Source: Mesorhizobium ciceri WSM4083
GTDB lineage: Bacteria; Pseudomonadota; Alphaproteobacteria; Rhizobiales; Rhizobiaceae
Direction: 5' to 3'
Length of the DNA: 47,708 bases
Assembly: GCF_000519305.1 (NCBI RefSeq)
Contig: NZ_JAFG01000018.1
Coordinates: forward strand, 1 to 47,708
Numbering within the stretch: the first letter of the stretch is position 1; the number at the start of each line of letters is the position of its first letter. Position numbers and translations under genes: made by a program. Below the pieces are notes generated by a model. It did no database searches. It was not told the DNA's origin and saw nothing but the letters and a program-made list of their open reading frames with translations. Positions 16,328 to 24,965 of the stretch are shown one piece after another.

Positions 16328-17479
16328 TCATGCTGATGCGGCTCTGTCTCGCAGAAGCCCCAGGACCTCCTCGCGGACAGCCTGGGTATGAGCGCCGAGA
16401 GCCGGAACAGGGCGTAGCGAGGGCTGCTCATAATTGAAAATTGCCGCCGGCGCGATCGTCTCGACGCTTCCTTCAGGCGTGCCAATCTCGACTCTGCGGA
16501 CATGTGGATGTTTTGAAACGTCCGCCACTTCGCTCAGTCGGCCATATGCCAGTCCGGCCGCCTCAAGTTCCTGCATTGCTCCCTGGCAGGATAGTTCAGA
16601 GAACCGCCGTTCAATGATCTTATCAAGTTGCGCACGGTGACTGAGGCGCTCCATATTATCAGCAAAACCAAGTGCACGTGTAAGTTCCGGCTGCTTGAGG
16701 AACTTCTCGCAAAAACTCACCCATTCGCGGTCATTCTGAACCGAAAAGACGATGTCCTTGCCATCGGCACAACGATAGGCGCCATATGGCGCCAGTGACG
16801 GGTGTTTCACACCGGCGCGTTCCGTGTGGTAGTCGCTATAGTCGTTTTGCAGAACCGGAACATTCATCCAGTCAGCGACAGCATCGAACAGTGACACCTG
16901 AATGCTGGTCCCTTCGCCAGTGACCTCGCGGTGATACATCGCCTGAAGAATGGCGCTGTGCGCTGTCATGCCCGCTGAGATGTCACAGACCGAGACCCCG
17001 ACACGCGCGGGTCCTTGTTGATTGCCGGTGATCGCACATAGACCTGTTTCGGCCTGGACGATGAGATCATAAGCCTTCAAATGTGAATAAGGCCCTTTGT
17101 CACCGAAACCCGAGATGTCACAGGTTATCAGGCGCGGAAATCGGCGACGCAGGTCAGCAGATCCAAAACCCAGTTTTTCGATGCTGCCCGGCTTCAGATT
17201 CTGGATAAAGACGTCAGCAGCGGCAATGAGCGTGTCGAGGACCTCGCGGTCCGCCTCCAACCTCAGGTCCAGACACACCGATTCCTTACCCCGATTTAGC
17301 CAGACGAAGTAAGCACTCTGCCCTCGGACCAACTTGTCATAGCTTCGGGCAAAGTCCCCTTCAGGCCGTTCGATCTTGATCACCCGGGCACCGGCATCCG
17401 CGAGCCGAGACGACGCGTAAGGTGCGGCCACGGCCTGCTCCACGGCTACGACAGTGATCCCCTCAAGAGAGTTCTGCAT
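16328..17479 (-). CDS. CaiB/BaiF family III CoA-transferase
   Basis: 383 residues from ATG 17479, starting 15 bases after the ammonia-lyase stop. Family III CoA-transferases form interlocked dimers and use an aspartate that becomes an acyl anhydride; here it is D166 in GVSVCDISAG. Other family marks are GARVIKIERPEGDFAR, LNRGKESVCLDL and AYDLIVQAETG. The enzyme would move CoA from a donor such as succinyl-CoA or acetyl-CoA to an organic acid. Between methylaspartate ammonia-lyase and a CitE-like lyase, citramalate (or mesaconate) is the best candidate acceptor (inference). Full length, no damage. Confidence 0.92.
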   Translation of the reverse strand: MQNSLEGITVVAVEQAVAAPYASSRLADAGARVIKIERPEGDFARSYDKLVRGQSAYFVWLNRGKESVCLDLRLEADREVLDTLIAAADVFIQNLKPGSIEKLGFGSADLRRRFPRLITCDISGFGDKGPYSHLKAYDLIVQAETGLCAITGNQQGPARVGVSVCDISAGMTAHSAILQAMYHREVTGEGTSIQVSLFDAVADWMNVPVLQNDYSDYHTERAGVKHPSLAPYGAYRCADGKDIVFSVQNDREWVSFCEKFLKQPELTRALGFADNMERLSHRAQLDKIIERRFSELSCQGAMQELEAAGLAYGRLSEVADVSKHPHVRRVEIGTPEGSVETIAPAAIFNYEQPSLRPVPALGAHTQAVREEVLGLLRDRAASA

Positions 17480-17494
17480 GCGACACCGCGCCTC

Positions 17495-18757
17495 TCATCC
17501 AACGTTTTTGGCTCGAACTCGACGACGGTTCAGCATCGCCAGCAATCGGTTCTGCTCGTTCCCGACGATGGAATATGCCTCGTCGACACCCATTCCGGGC
17601 TTCGCAAGCATCATGTCGGCCTGGGTTGCCACCGAGACGTGGACAGAGGCCTGGGCAGAGAGATCTGTCTCGGTACAGCTTCCGCCGACATACGCCCCTA
17701 CCTTATTCGCCTTGCAGATGAGAACGGCGCGCGCCGTGTCGGCAATTGAGCCGACGTCGGGGGTCTTGATTTGAACGAGGTGGGCGGCCTTCGTTTCGGC
17801 GAAGAGCCGAATATCCTCAAGCGTATTGCATCTCTCGTCCACGGCAATGCGTGCGCTCGAACCTCGGTCGTCCAAAATCGACACGATCTTGGCGTAGTTC
17901 TCAATCTGAGCTTGCGTCGAACCGAAATCCGCCGGGGACTCGATGTTGAGCAAGAAATCCGGGACGGTATCTGCAACCTTGCAGATAAAATCGGCAATGC
18001 TTTGCGGATCCAGGCCGATTTCCTGGCCGATCCAGCCGTATACATCGAAATGAAGCACCGGATGATACCCCGGGTGGCCGAGTTCGCGCGTGCGCGTTGC
18101 AACCCACTTGACGAAGTCAAGGAAAGTCTGGCCGCCTGGGCCGAATTTCTGCCGTGAATTGACCAGGCCATGGGGAAGCACATCCACCGACTTCAGGATC
18201 ATTTTGTCGACGTTGATTTCGCGAGCGTCACCGCTTTGGCAGTAAATCGGGACCTTACGTATTGGCAGCGGGAGATTAAATTCACTACAAACGATTTCCG
18301 CCATTGTCTTACGGTGAAGATGGGCTGCTGCGCGAAGGAGCGATTGGCTGACGCCATACTCAATCGCGAGAGGTAGCCGCTTGTCTTCGAAGGGCTGGAA
18401 AACTTTCGCGCACGAATCAAGGTAGCGAGACGCATCGACATCAAGAAGCCGTCGTGTCACAACGCGCGACGTCAAATCCGAGATTTGAGCGGTTTCAAAC
18501 ACAGGATCGCGCCCGCCAGCACCAGAGTACTGCACGTTCATCATGTCGCCCCAAACAACGGTTTCGTCGGCGAGCACCAGCCCGATGCTGATCGAAGATG
18601 CTGGAATGCGAATGGAACTGAACCCACGCGTCGTCGGTTCGCCGACATAGATGAAGCCGTCCTGGGTTGCGCCCGAGACAATGGCAGCTTGATCGTCGTA
18701 GAAGAATGCGCCGTTGCCAGGCGCAAGGAGGACGTCTTTGATCTGCAATTCGGTCAC
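17495..18757 (-). CDS. 3-Methylaspartate ammonia-lyase
   Basis: 420 residues from GTG 18757. An enolase-superfamily enzyme that removes ammonia from (2S,3S)-3-methylaspartate to give mesaconate. All key residues known from the clostridial enzyme are present at almost the same numbers: Q174 (YCQSGD), H196 (VLPHG), the metal ligands D238 (LHFDVYG), E273 (NIESPAD) and D307 (AVDERC), the catalytic base K331 (QIKTPD) and C361 (GGSCTETD). In glutamate fermentation the substrate is made by B12-dependent glutamate mutase; no such gene is in the window. It is followed after 15 bases by the CoA-transferase and preceded by a deacylase gene 67 bases away, in one probable operon. Confidence 0.93.
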   Translation of the reverse strand: MTELQIKDVLLAPGNGAFFYDDQAAIVSGATQDGFIYVGEPTTRGFSSIRIPASSISIGLVLADETVVWGDMMNVQYSGAGGRDPVFETAQISDLTSRVVTRRLLDVDASRYLDSCAKVFQPFEDKRLPLAIEYGVSQSLLRAAAHLHRKTMAEIVCSEFNLPLPIRKVPIYCQSGDAREINVDKMILKSVDVLPHGLVNSRQKFGPGGQTFLDFVKWVATRTRELGHPGYHPVLHFDVYGWIGQEIGLDPQSIADFICKVADTVPDFLLNIESPADFGSTQAQIENYAKIVSILDDRGSSARIAVDERCNTLEDIRLFAETKAAHLVQIKTPDVGSIADTARAVLICKANKVGAYVGGSCTETDLSAQASVHVSVATQADMMLAKPGMGVDEAYSIVGNEQNRLLAMLNRRRVRAKNVG

Positions 18758-18824
18758 TCGATTGATCCTGACGGGATTAAATTCTCAGCTACTGACACGC
18801 GAGGCGGTAGCTGCCACCCTCCTC

Positions 18825-19820
18825 TCATTTCCTACGCCGCCGCGCCACGAGCGCTACCACTTTGTTGGCGTCGACATGTGCCCCTGATGCTACGGCCAAG
18901 ACGATGGAGGTTTCGGGCGCGCGGATATCAATGGACTCAGCGGACAGCGAATCTATCGGATGTAGGATACCTATGAGATCTCCCTGCTTCACTTCATCCA
19001 GCACCGAGCAGCGAGGTTCGAAGATGCCGGGCGCGGGGGATTTCAACTCATCGGACGGGCGCGTTTCGAGCGTTTGGCAGAACTTCTGTTGACGGAACGT
19101 TGGGTAGTCGGCTTTGCCCTCGACCAGCCCGAGCGAGATGAGCGCGTTGCGCACTCCAGCCTCGTAGATCGCGAGATTGTCCGCTCCGACCGTGCCGCCG
19201 CCGAATTCAGTGCAAACAAATACCTTGCCCTGGTTTTGGGCCGTAATATCAAACATTCCAGCCGTGTCGTTGTGTTGCCAGATCAATGTCAACGGCAAAT
19301 TGAACGCTTCCGCCATTCCCACCGTCCTAGCCATAAGATCGGGATCGGCAATGGGGTGCGTCGTGGCCGCCGGCGGGAAATCCCAGGTTGGTCCGAAGCT
19401 GTGCAGATCAAACACGGTGTCGGCCATTGGCAACAATACCCGCGAAACCGCATCCGCGATTCGTTCAGTCACTGACCCGTCGGCGCGGCCCGGAAAAACG
19501 CGATTGAGGTTCAACCCGTCGAGGGGAGTATTGCGGCTCCATGCCTCCACGGCCAATGGATTAAGCACCGGTAGGACCATGACTCGCCCACAGGTTTGCG
19601 CTTCTGGCAGCCACTTAATAAGCCGCCGCGCGACAATTGGCCCCTCCAACTCATTGCCATGATTTCCACCGGTGACAAGTAGGCGCGGCCCCTCTCCTTT
19701 ATTGAGACTGAAGACCGGGAGCGAAAGCTCTCCACGGTCGGTACCCCCCGGGACAATAAGATGCCCCCTGCTCACGCCGGGCGTATCGAGATCAAACGTA
19801 AGATGTGGTGCTTCCCTCAT
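18825..19820 (-). CDS. DoeB/aspartoacylase-like zinc deacylase (AstE/AspA family)
   Basis: 331 residues from ATG 19820. A zinc carboxypeptidase-fold amidohydrolase: ligands H54 and E57 in GGNHGNELEGP, H140 in FDLHSFGP, and the catalytic Glu probably E205 in CTEFGGG. The C-terminus (PGIFEPRCSVLDEVKQGDLIG) is the barrel domain usual in this family. Members include succinylglutamate desuccinylase, aspartoacylase and DoeB, which deacetylates N-acetyl-2,4-diaminobutyrate in ectoine breakdown. By pattern and length it is nearest to the DoeB group. It heads the minus-strand cluster and directly precedes methylaspartate ammonia-lyase. Release of 3-methylaspartate, or of a precursor, from an N-acyl form is therefore the suggested role (inference). 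Confidence 0.87.
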   Translation of the reverse strand: MREAPHLTFDLDTPGVSRGHLIVPGGTDRGELSLPVFSLNKGEGPRLLVTGGNHGNELEGPIVARRLIKWLPEAQTCGRVMVLPVLNPLAVEAWSRNTPLDGLNLNRVFPGRADGSVTERIADAVSRVLLPMADTVFDLHSFGPTWDFPPAATTHPIADPDLMARTVGMAEAFNLPLTLIWQHNDTAGMFDITAQNQGKVFVCTEFGGGTVGADNLAIYEAGVRNALISLGLVEGKADYPTFRQQKFCQTLETRPSDELKSPAPGIFEPRCSVLDEVKQGDLIGILHPIDSLSAESIDIRAPETSIVLAVASGAHVDANKVVALVARRRRK

Positions 19821-20997
19821 GGCTCAACCTTCTGCGAGTATTTACGCGACCTGCGCCCGGTTTGCGATAGCTGTAGCGCGTTTGCATTCTCCCGCTCGCG
19901 AAGTATGGCCACGACCTGTTCGCTTCGCCAATATAATGTCCCGGACGGGTGTCATCGTGTTTTTAGATGGTCCTGCCTGGCTTGATGGAACTGCACTGTT
20001 ACTTTCTCAGAAGAATTGGAACCGTGACGAACAGTTGGTTCCGCGCACCCCAGAACCCAGCGGGCTTGCCGGCGGACACGGGCCAGCCCTCAGGATCGTG
20101 TCAAGCTTGTGCAGTACTAGAGCGTTCATGACCGAACGCTAAGAATCGCATTGCCCGCGAACGTGCTATGGCTCCATCGGCTCTCGGCGCTGGACACTCC
20201 GACGTAACCTGCAAAAGGTTACCCAGTGGACGGAGATTCCCACGCCACCTGGACGGACTACCTTCGCCTGACACCGTCTCCCGCGTACGACAAGAACTTG
20301 ATGATTTTCAACCTCAAATCGCGGTCTCGATAGACAGACAGGCTTTGGCCGCAAAACCGAGTCATTAAAGCTTATTTCCCCCGCGACTTCGCGGGTGAAC
20401 GGCCTGTATCTAACGCTTGCACCAGGTCACGACTGATCACGCTATACTTTGTAAAGAGCGTTGATGCGGCCAGCTTCTTCGTAGCAGCCTGGACGCTGCA
20501 GGATTCCAGCTTCTTGAAAACGCCGGCCGTGAACCGATTGCAGCTCACGGTTCGGTGTGCCAGCGTGGTAAGTGTTGGGGACGAAGACCAGCGAGGCCTC
20601 TGCATGAGGAGGCAGCGCGAGAATTCTGAACGTCGTTAAGGCCGATCGGACATCTAATCTATCTCGATTCCAGATTATAGGGATAGACAAGCTGGATTTG
20701 ACTTGAAGCGCCCAGCCCTTGATGCTTGTCTGAAGAGCTGTCAGCCGCAACGAGGGTGCAGTTCCACGTTCATCTTGTCAGATTTGTCTTCATGGCTATC
20801 TGGCTAATGGCGCCTTTTGATTTCTTGTAGCTGAATAATCGTAAAAAAAGCGGCCGGTGCGGCCATTCGCATGGATTGGTCTACGCCTCGACCGCATCGC
20901 GCCGAGAGCGCTACCTAGCTGCACTAAGACATGCAGGCAGGCGGGTGCGGGCCTCCCTATCGGCCAGCGTACTCTGGACTTCGAATAGGAGAAGCAA
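19821..20997. other. Long spacer between divergent catabolic and etf units
   Basis: About 1.2 kb between the minus-strand cluster and plus-strand etfB. Only short shadow-like frames occur; none carries a known motif. Promoters for both units should lie here. One dyad stands out: AGCGTTC at 20121-20127 and GAACGCT at 20134-20140 with a 6-base spacer, a possible regulator site. The composition is less GC-biased than the genes around it. Confidence 0.45.
20121..20140. promoter_or_regulatory. Dyad element, possible operator
   Basis: AGCGTTC-ATGACC-GAACGCT is a perfect 7-bp dyad about 300 bases upstream of the deacylase gene that heads the catabolic cluster. Its size and symmetry suit a dimeric regulator, but no protein can be assigned. 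Confidence 0.35.
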
Positions 20998-21747
20998 ATG
21001 AAGATCCTTTTGCCCGTGAAGCGCGTTGTGGATGCGAACGTGAAGGTTCGCGTGAAGGCTGATGGTTCGGCGGTGGAACTCGCCAACGTCAAGATGGCGA
21101 TGAACCCCTTCGACGAGATCGCGGTGGAAGAAGCGATCCGGCTAAAGGAAGCCGGCAAGGCGGAAGAAATCATCGTCGTCTCGGTTGGCCCGCAGCAGGC
21201 GCAGGAAACCCTGCGCACCGCTCTCGCCACGGGCGCCGATCGCGCCATCCTGGTCAAGACGGACGAACAGACCGAGCCGCTGGGTGTCGCCAAGGTGCTT
21301 AAAGGCGTCGTCGACGCCGAGCAGCCCGGGCTCGTCATTCTCGGCAAGCAGGCGATCGACGATGACTCGAACCAGACCGGCCAGATGCTGGCGGCATTGC
21401 TGGGCTGGGCGCAGGGCACCTTCGCCTCCAAGGTCGTGATCGACGGCGACAAGGCCATGGTGACGCGCGAAGTCGACGGCGGCCTGCAGACGGTGGAACT
21501 GAAGATGCCGGCGATCGTCACCGCCGACCTTCGCCTCAACCAGCCGCGCTATGCCTCGCTGCCCAACATCATGAAGGCCAAGAAGAAGCAGCTCGACGAG
21601 AAAAGCCCGGCCGACTACGGCGCCGACGTCAAGCCGCGCCTCAAGGTTATCAAGACCGAGGAGCCGAGCGGCCGCAAGGCAGGCGTCAAGGTCAAGAGCG
21701 TCGCCGAACTGGTCGACAAGCTCAAGAACGAAGCCGGCGTATTGTAG
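20998..21747 (+). CDS. etfB: Electron transfer flavoprotein beta subunit
   Basis: 249 residues, ATG 20998 with AGGAG five bases upstream. Matches EtfB along its length: MKILLPVKRVVDANVKVRV at the start, MNPFDEIAVEEAIRLKE, LGKQAIDDDSNQTGQML and the C-terminal PSGRKAGVKVKSVAELVDKL. With EtfA it forms the soluble FAD/AMP protein that takes electrons from acyl-CoA, dimethylglycine and sarcosine dehydrogenases and hands them to ETF-quinone oxidoreductase. Its codon use is strongly G/C at third positions, like chromosomal housekeeping genes and unlike the spacers around it. It looks like a second, island-borne copy. Confidence 0.97.
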   Translation: MKILLPVKRVVDANVKVRVKADGSAVELANVKMAMNPFDEIAVEEAIRLKEAGKAEEIIVVSVGPQQAQETLRTALATGADRAILVKTDEQTEPLGVAKVLKGVVDAEQPGLVILGKQAIDDDSNQTGQMLAALLGWAQGTFASKVVIDGDKAMVTREVDGGLQTVELKMPAIVTADLRLNQPRYASLPNIMKAKKKQLDEKSPADYGADVKPRLKVIKTEEPSGRKAGVKVKSVAELVDKLKNEAGVL

Positions 21748-21770
21748 GCGATCGGGAAAGGAACAGACAA

Positions 21771-22700
21771 ATGGCAATTCTCCTCATCGCGGAACACGAC
21801 AACGCAACGCTTTCCGACCAGACCGCCAAGGCGCTTTCGGCCGCCCTGCAGATCGGGTCGGACGTGCATGTGCTGGTTGCCGGCAAGGGCGCCAAGCCGG
21901 CTGCCGACGCCGCTGCCAAGCTCAAGGGGGTGAACAAGGTGCTGCTCGCCGAGGCCGATGAGCTTGCCGAGCGCCTGGCCGAACCGACGGCAGCGCTCAT
22001 TGTGTCGCTGGCGGGCGCCTACGACACCATCATCGCGCCGGCGACGTCGTCGGGCAAGAATGTCGCGCCGCGCGTGGCTGCGCTCCTCGATGTCGCGCAG
22101 GTGTCCGAGATCATCGAAGTCGTATCGCCCGACACCTTCAAGCGGCCGATCTATGCCGGCAACGCCATCCAGACGGTGCAGTCGAGCGACGCCAAGAAGG
22201 TGATCACGGTGCGCACAGCCTCGTTCCAGGCAGCCCCCGAGGGCGGCTCGGCGGCGGTCGAGACCGTCAAGGCCACGGCCAATCCCGGCCTGTCCACCTT
22301 CGTCGAGAACAAGCTTTCCGAGACCGACCGTCCGGAGTTGACCTCGGCCAAGATCATCATCTCGGGTGGTCGTGCGCTGGGTTCGGCGGAGAAGTTCCAG
22401 GAGGTCATCCTGCCGGTCGCCGACAAGCTCGGTGCAGCCGTCGGCGCCTCCCGCGCCGCGGTCGATGCCGGCTATGCGCCGAACGACTGGCAGGTCGGCC
22501 AGACCGGCAAGGTGGTCGCTCCGGACCTCTACATCGCGGTCGGCATCTCCGGCGCTATCCAGCATCTCGCCGGCATGAAGGATTCGAAGGTCATCGTCGC
22601 CATCAACAAGGACGAGGAGGCGCCGATTTTCCAGGTTGCCGATTATGGCCTTGTCGGCGACCTCTTCCAGATACTACCCGAGCTCCACAACCAATTGTGA
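21771..22700 (+). CDS. etfA: Electron transfer flavoprotein alpha subunit
   Basis: 309 residues, ATG 21771, 23 bases after etfB, with AAAGGAAC as ribosome site. The C-terminal FAD-binding domain is complete: ISGGRALGS, SRAAVDAGYAPNDWQVGQTGK, LYIAVGISGAIQHLAGM and NKDEEAPIFQVADYGLVGDLF. It forms the heterodimer with EtfB. No ETF-quinone oxidoreductase gene is in the window, so electrons must pass through the one elsewhere in the genome. Possible local electron donors are the dimethylglycine-dehydrogenase-like protein at 30.3 kb and the amine dehydrogenase pair just downstream. Confidence 0.97.
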   Translation: MAILLIAEHDNATLSDQTAKALSAALQIGSDVHVLVAGKGAKPAADAAAKLKGVNKVLLAEADELAERLAEPTAALIVSLAGAYDTIIAPATSSGKNVAPRVAALLDVAQVSEIIEVVSPDTFKRPIYAGNAIQTVQSSDAKKVITVRTASFQAAPEGGSAAVETVKATANPGLSTFVENKLSETDRPELTSAKIIISGGRALGSAEKFQEVILPVADKLGAAVGASRAAVDAGYAPNDWQVGQTGKVVAPDLYIAVGISGAIQHLAGMKDSKVIVAINKDEEAPIFQVADYGLVGDLFQILPELHNQL

Positions 22701-23345
22701 GGCATCGATGTCTTAGCTGTGTTCTGGACTTAGCCTGTGAGGACCTGTGCAGGGGGGCCGCCATATTTGACTTTGGACGGCGTCAAGCCGACCTCGTGGT
22801 CCTTGCTCGTTACATGCAAGCATTGGCGGATGGACGATCGACTCGGCCCTATCCAGTAGGATCGCAATGTTCATCATTCCTTTTCTATCTCGATTAACGG
22901 GCAAAGCCCTATGTCAGGCCCTTTCAACGCGGGTAAAGTCGCTAGGGCGACGGCTCGAAATATCCCCGATCTCGACGAAGGATCGATTTCGAGGGCAGGA
23001 AGTCGAGAAGGCATACAGTGACCGTGGCGACCTTGTTGCAATTGCGACGATGTCACTAACTCGGGCAGGCTTGCCGCCTTACGATGACTTCGTTTCATCT
23101 CGAAACCAGATTAGCCCAATTCATAAACTGAATTTGACATGAGGCCTCATGGCAAATGAACTTCAACGGCAGAATAGATGACGAAGACTTCAACTGGTAT
23201 GTTCAAGTGACGAGCGCTGACGCGTTGTCCAACCCATGAAGCGACCGGGTGGACGTCCGTGGGTCTTCGATGCAATCTGGAACCGTGGCGGACGAGTACC
23301 TTCCATCTCAAGGCGAATAATCAACAGCACTCAATAGCCCGATCC
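22701..23345. other. Spacer between etfA and amine dehydrogenase genes
   Basis: About 650 bases with no supported gene. A 91-codon plus frame at 22867-23142 shows no motif and no ribosome site. A small ferredoxin-like subunit gene, which accompanies some relatives of the downstream enzyme, was looked for here and not found. Confidence 0.45.
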
Positions 23346-24965
23346 ATGAAAATTGATGAAAAGTCCGTTGCAGGCAAAGAGCTGATCCTACAGGAACAAA
23401 CCCAACTCCTGGTAATTGGCGCGGGTCCTGCCGGTCTGTCCGCTGCCATTGAGGGGGCTGGGCGAGGCCTCTCGGTCGTGCTCATTGATGAGAACCCGGT
23501 CCCCTACAAGACGATGGGTGACGAGGTGCCGCTGCACTATGGACAGGGCATGTCTGGTGTAGCCCGCAACCGTAATGCTATGATTGAGGCCTTCGTCACC
23601 TCCGAGCCACTGATCCAAGTAGCATTCGACGCTGGTGTGGATGTCCGGCTCGGCACCGCCTGTTGGGGGCTTTATGCAAATGGTCCCGGTGTCCACTGGC
23701 TGCCCGGCACGGTTGCCGGCTTAGCCGATGAAGAACGCGGCTGGCTTATTGGCGCGGATTACGTCATCGTCGCGGCGGGCCGGCGGGACATGGGGCTTGG
23801 CTTTCCCGGCTGGGAGAAGCCCGGCGTAATTGGCGCCACGGCGGCGATTACACTCGCGACGCGGTTCGGAGCCCTAAACCCTCGGAGGGTGGTGATCCTC
23901 GGCACCTCGGCAGAGGCACTGACTGCTGCCGCAGCACTTAGGGACGCTGGTATCGAGATCGCGGCGATCGTGGAACAGGCGGCCGAGCCCGTCGGTCCCG
24001 ACCACCTTGTGACCGAATTGCACGCAGCCGGGTGCGAATTCCTGACCCATCATGTCGTGCGCGAGGCGCTGGGGCGAGCATCGGTCGAGGGAGTGCTAAT
24101 CGCCGCCGTTGACAAGACCGGTCGAGCCGTTGGCGAAGAGCGCCGAATCGACTGTGAGGGCGTCGTGTTGGCGGTCGGCACGACTCCGGTCGTCGATCTC
24201 CTCGCCGCGCTGGGTTGCCATATCACTTTTCAGCCGGAACGCGGCGGCTATGCGCCGAAGGTGGATGCGGATCAGCGTAGCAGCGTCCACAACATTTTCG
24301 CGGTCGGCGACTGTGCCGGCATCTGGCCTGCAAAGTCGCTCGACCGCAGCATCGCCGCGGGGGAAGGCCTACGCGCTGTCGGCGCCATCCTTGGGGAAGA
24401 CTTTGGGTCGGCGGAGGTCTCTGTGCCCGATCGGCCCGCCTATGACTTGTCAGCTTATCGCATGGCTTGGGTACGCGCCAGCGTCATAGGGGCGCGCGGG
24501 GACTTCCACGTATGTCAATGTGAGGAGGTGACCGCACGCGAGATCCTCGAGCTGCGTCCGCCACGCTATCTCGGCTGGCAAACCGACCGCCGCAACGACC
24601 GGTCACTCTTGTCCCTTCTGGACGAAGCCCCCCCAAATCCCGACCAGGTCAAGCGGCTCACGCGCGCGGGGATGGGACCGTGCCAAGGACGGCGTTGCCG
24701 CGAGCAGATAGCGGCCCTCCTCTCGCTGCAGGCCACCGCGCCTCTAGCAGATATTCCTCTCGCAGGATACCGCACGCCGGTGCGCCCGCTGCCGCTGGCG
24801 ATCGCAAGCCAGCTCCGAGAATCGGCTGATCAGGCCCAACATTGGGAGCTATGGTTCGGAATACCCTCGCAATGGCAACCCCCATGTGAGGTTCCCGAAT
24901 TTTATACGGTTGCGGCCGATGAAGCGACCATCGTGGTGGATGATGAGCGAGGCGGCCATGACTGA
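23346..24965 (+). CDS. Opine-oxidase/HcnB-like amine dehydrogenase, subunit A
   Basis: 539 residues from ATG 23346; the longer upstream frame lacks a plausible start. The N-terminus carries an FAD-binding Rossmann motif (VIGAGPAGLSAAIEGAGRG), a second nucleotide-binding motif near residue 185 (VVILGTSAEALTAAAAL) and the FAD-site motif IFAVGDCAGIW. The C-terminal quarter has a BFD-like [2Fe-2S] centre with C390, C392, C446 and C451. This layout matches the A subunits of octopine/nopaline oxidase and HcnB of hydrogen cyanide synthase, membrane-linked flavoenzymes that oxidise secondary amines or amino acids. Its stop overlaps the start of the B subunit by eight bases. Substrate unknown; an opine, proline derivative or N-methyl amino acid is possible. 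Confidence 0.87.
   Translation: MKIDEKSVAGKELILQEQTQLLVIGAGPAGLSAAIEGAGRGLSVVLIDENPVPYKTMGDEVPLHYGQGMSGVARNRNAMIEAFVTSEPLIQVAFDAGVDVRLGTACWGLYANGPGVHWLPGTVAGLADEERGWLIGADYVIVAAGRRDMGLGFPGWEKPGVIGATAAITLATRFGALNPRRVVILGTSAEALTAAAALRDAGIEIAAIVEQAAEPVGPDHLVTELHAAGCEFLTHHVVREALGRASVEGVLIAAVDKTGRAVGEERRIDCEGVVLAVGTTPVVDLLAALGCHITFQPERGGYAPKVDADQRSSVHNIFAVGDCAGIWPAKSLDRSIAAGEGLRAVGAILGEDFGSAEVSVPDRPAYDLSAYRMAWVRASVIGARGDFHVCQCEEVTAREILELRPPRYLGWQTDRRNDRSLLSLLDEAPPNPDQVKRLTRAGMGPCQGRRCREQIAALLSLQATAPLADIPLAGYRTPVRPLPLAIASQLRESADQAQHWELWFGIPSQWQPPCEVPEFYTVAADEATIVVDDERGGHD

Noticed and set aside
8882..19820. Annotation of the cluster as a standard ectoine degradation operon
   Set aside because: DoeB-, DoeC-, DoeD- and DoeX-like genes are present, but no ectoine hydrolase (DoeA/EutD) and no Ehu/Ueh transporter, while methylaspartate genes that ectoine breakdown does not need are interleaved.
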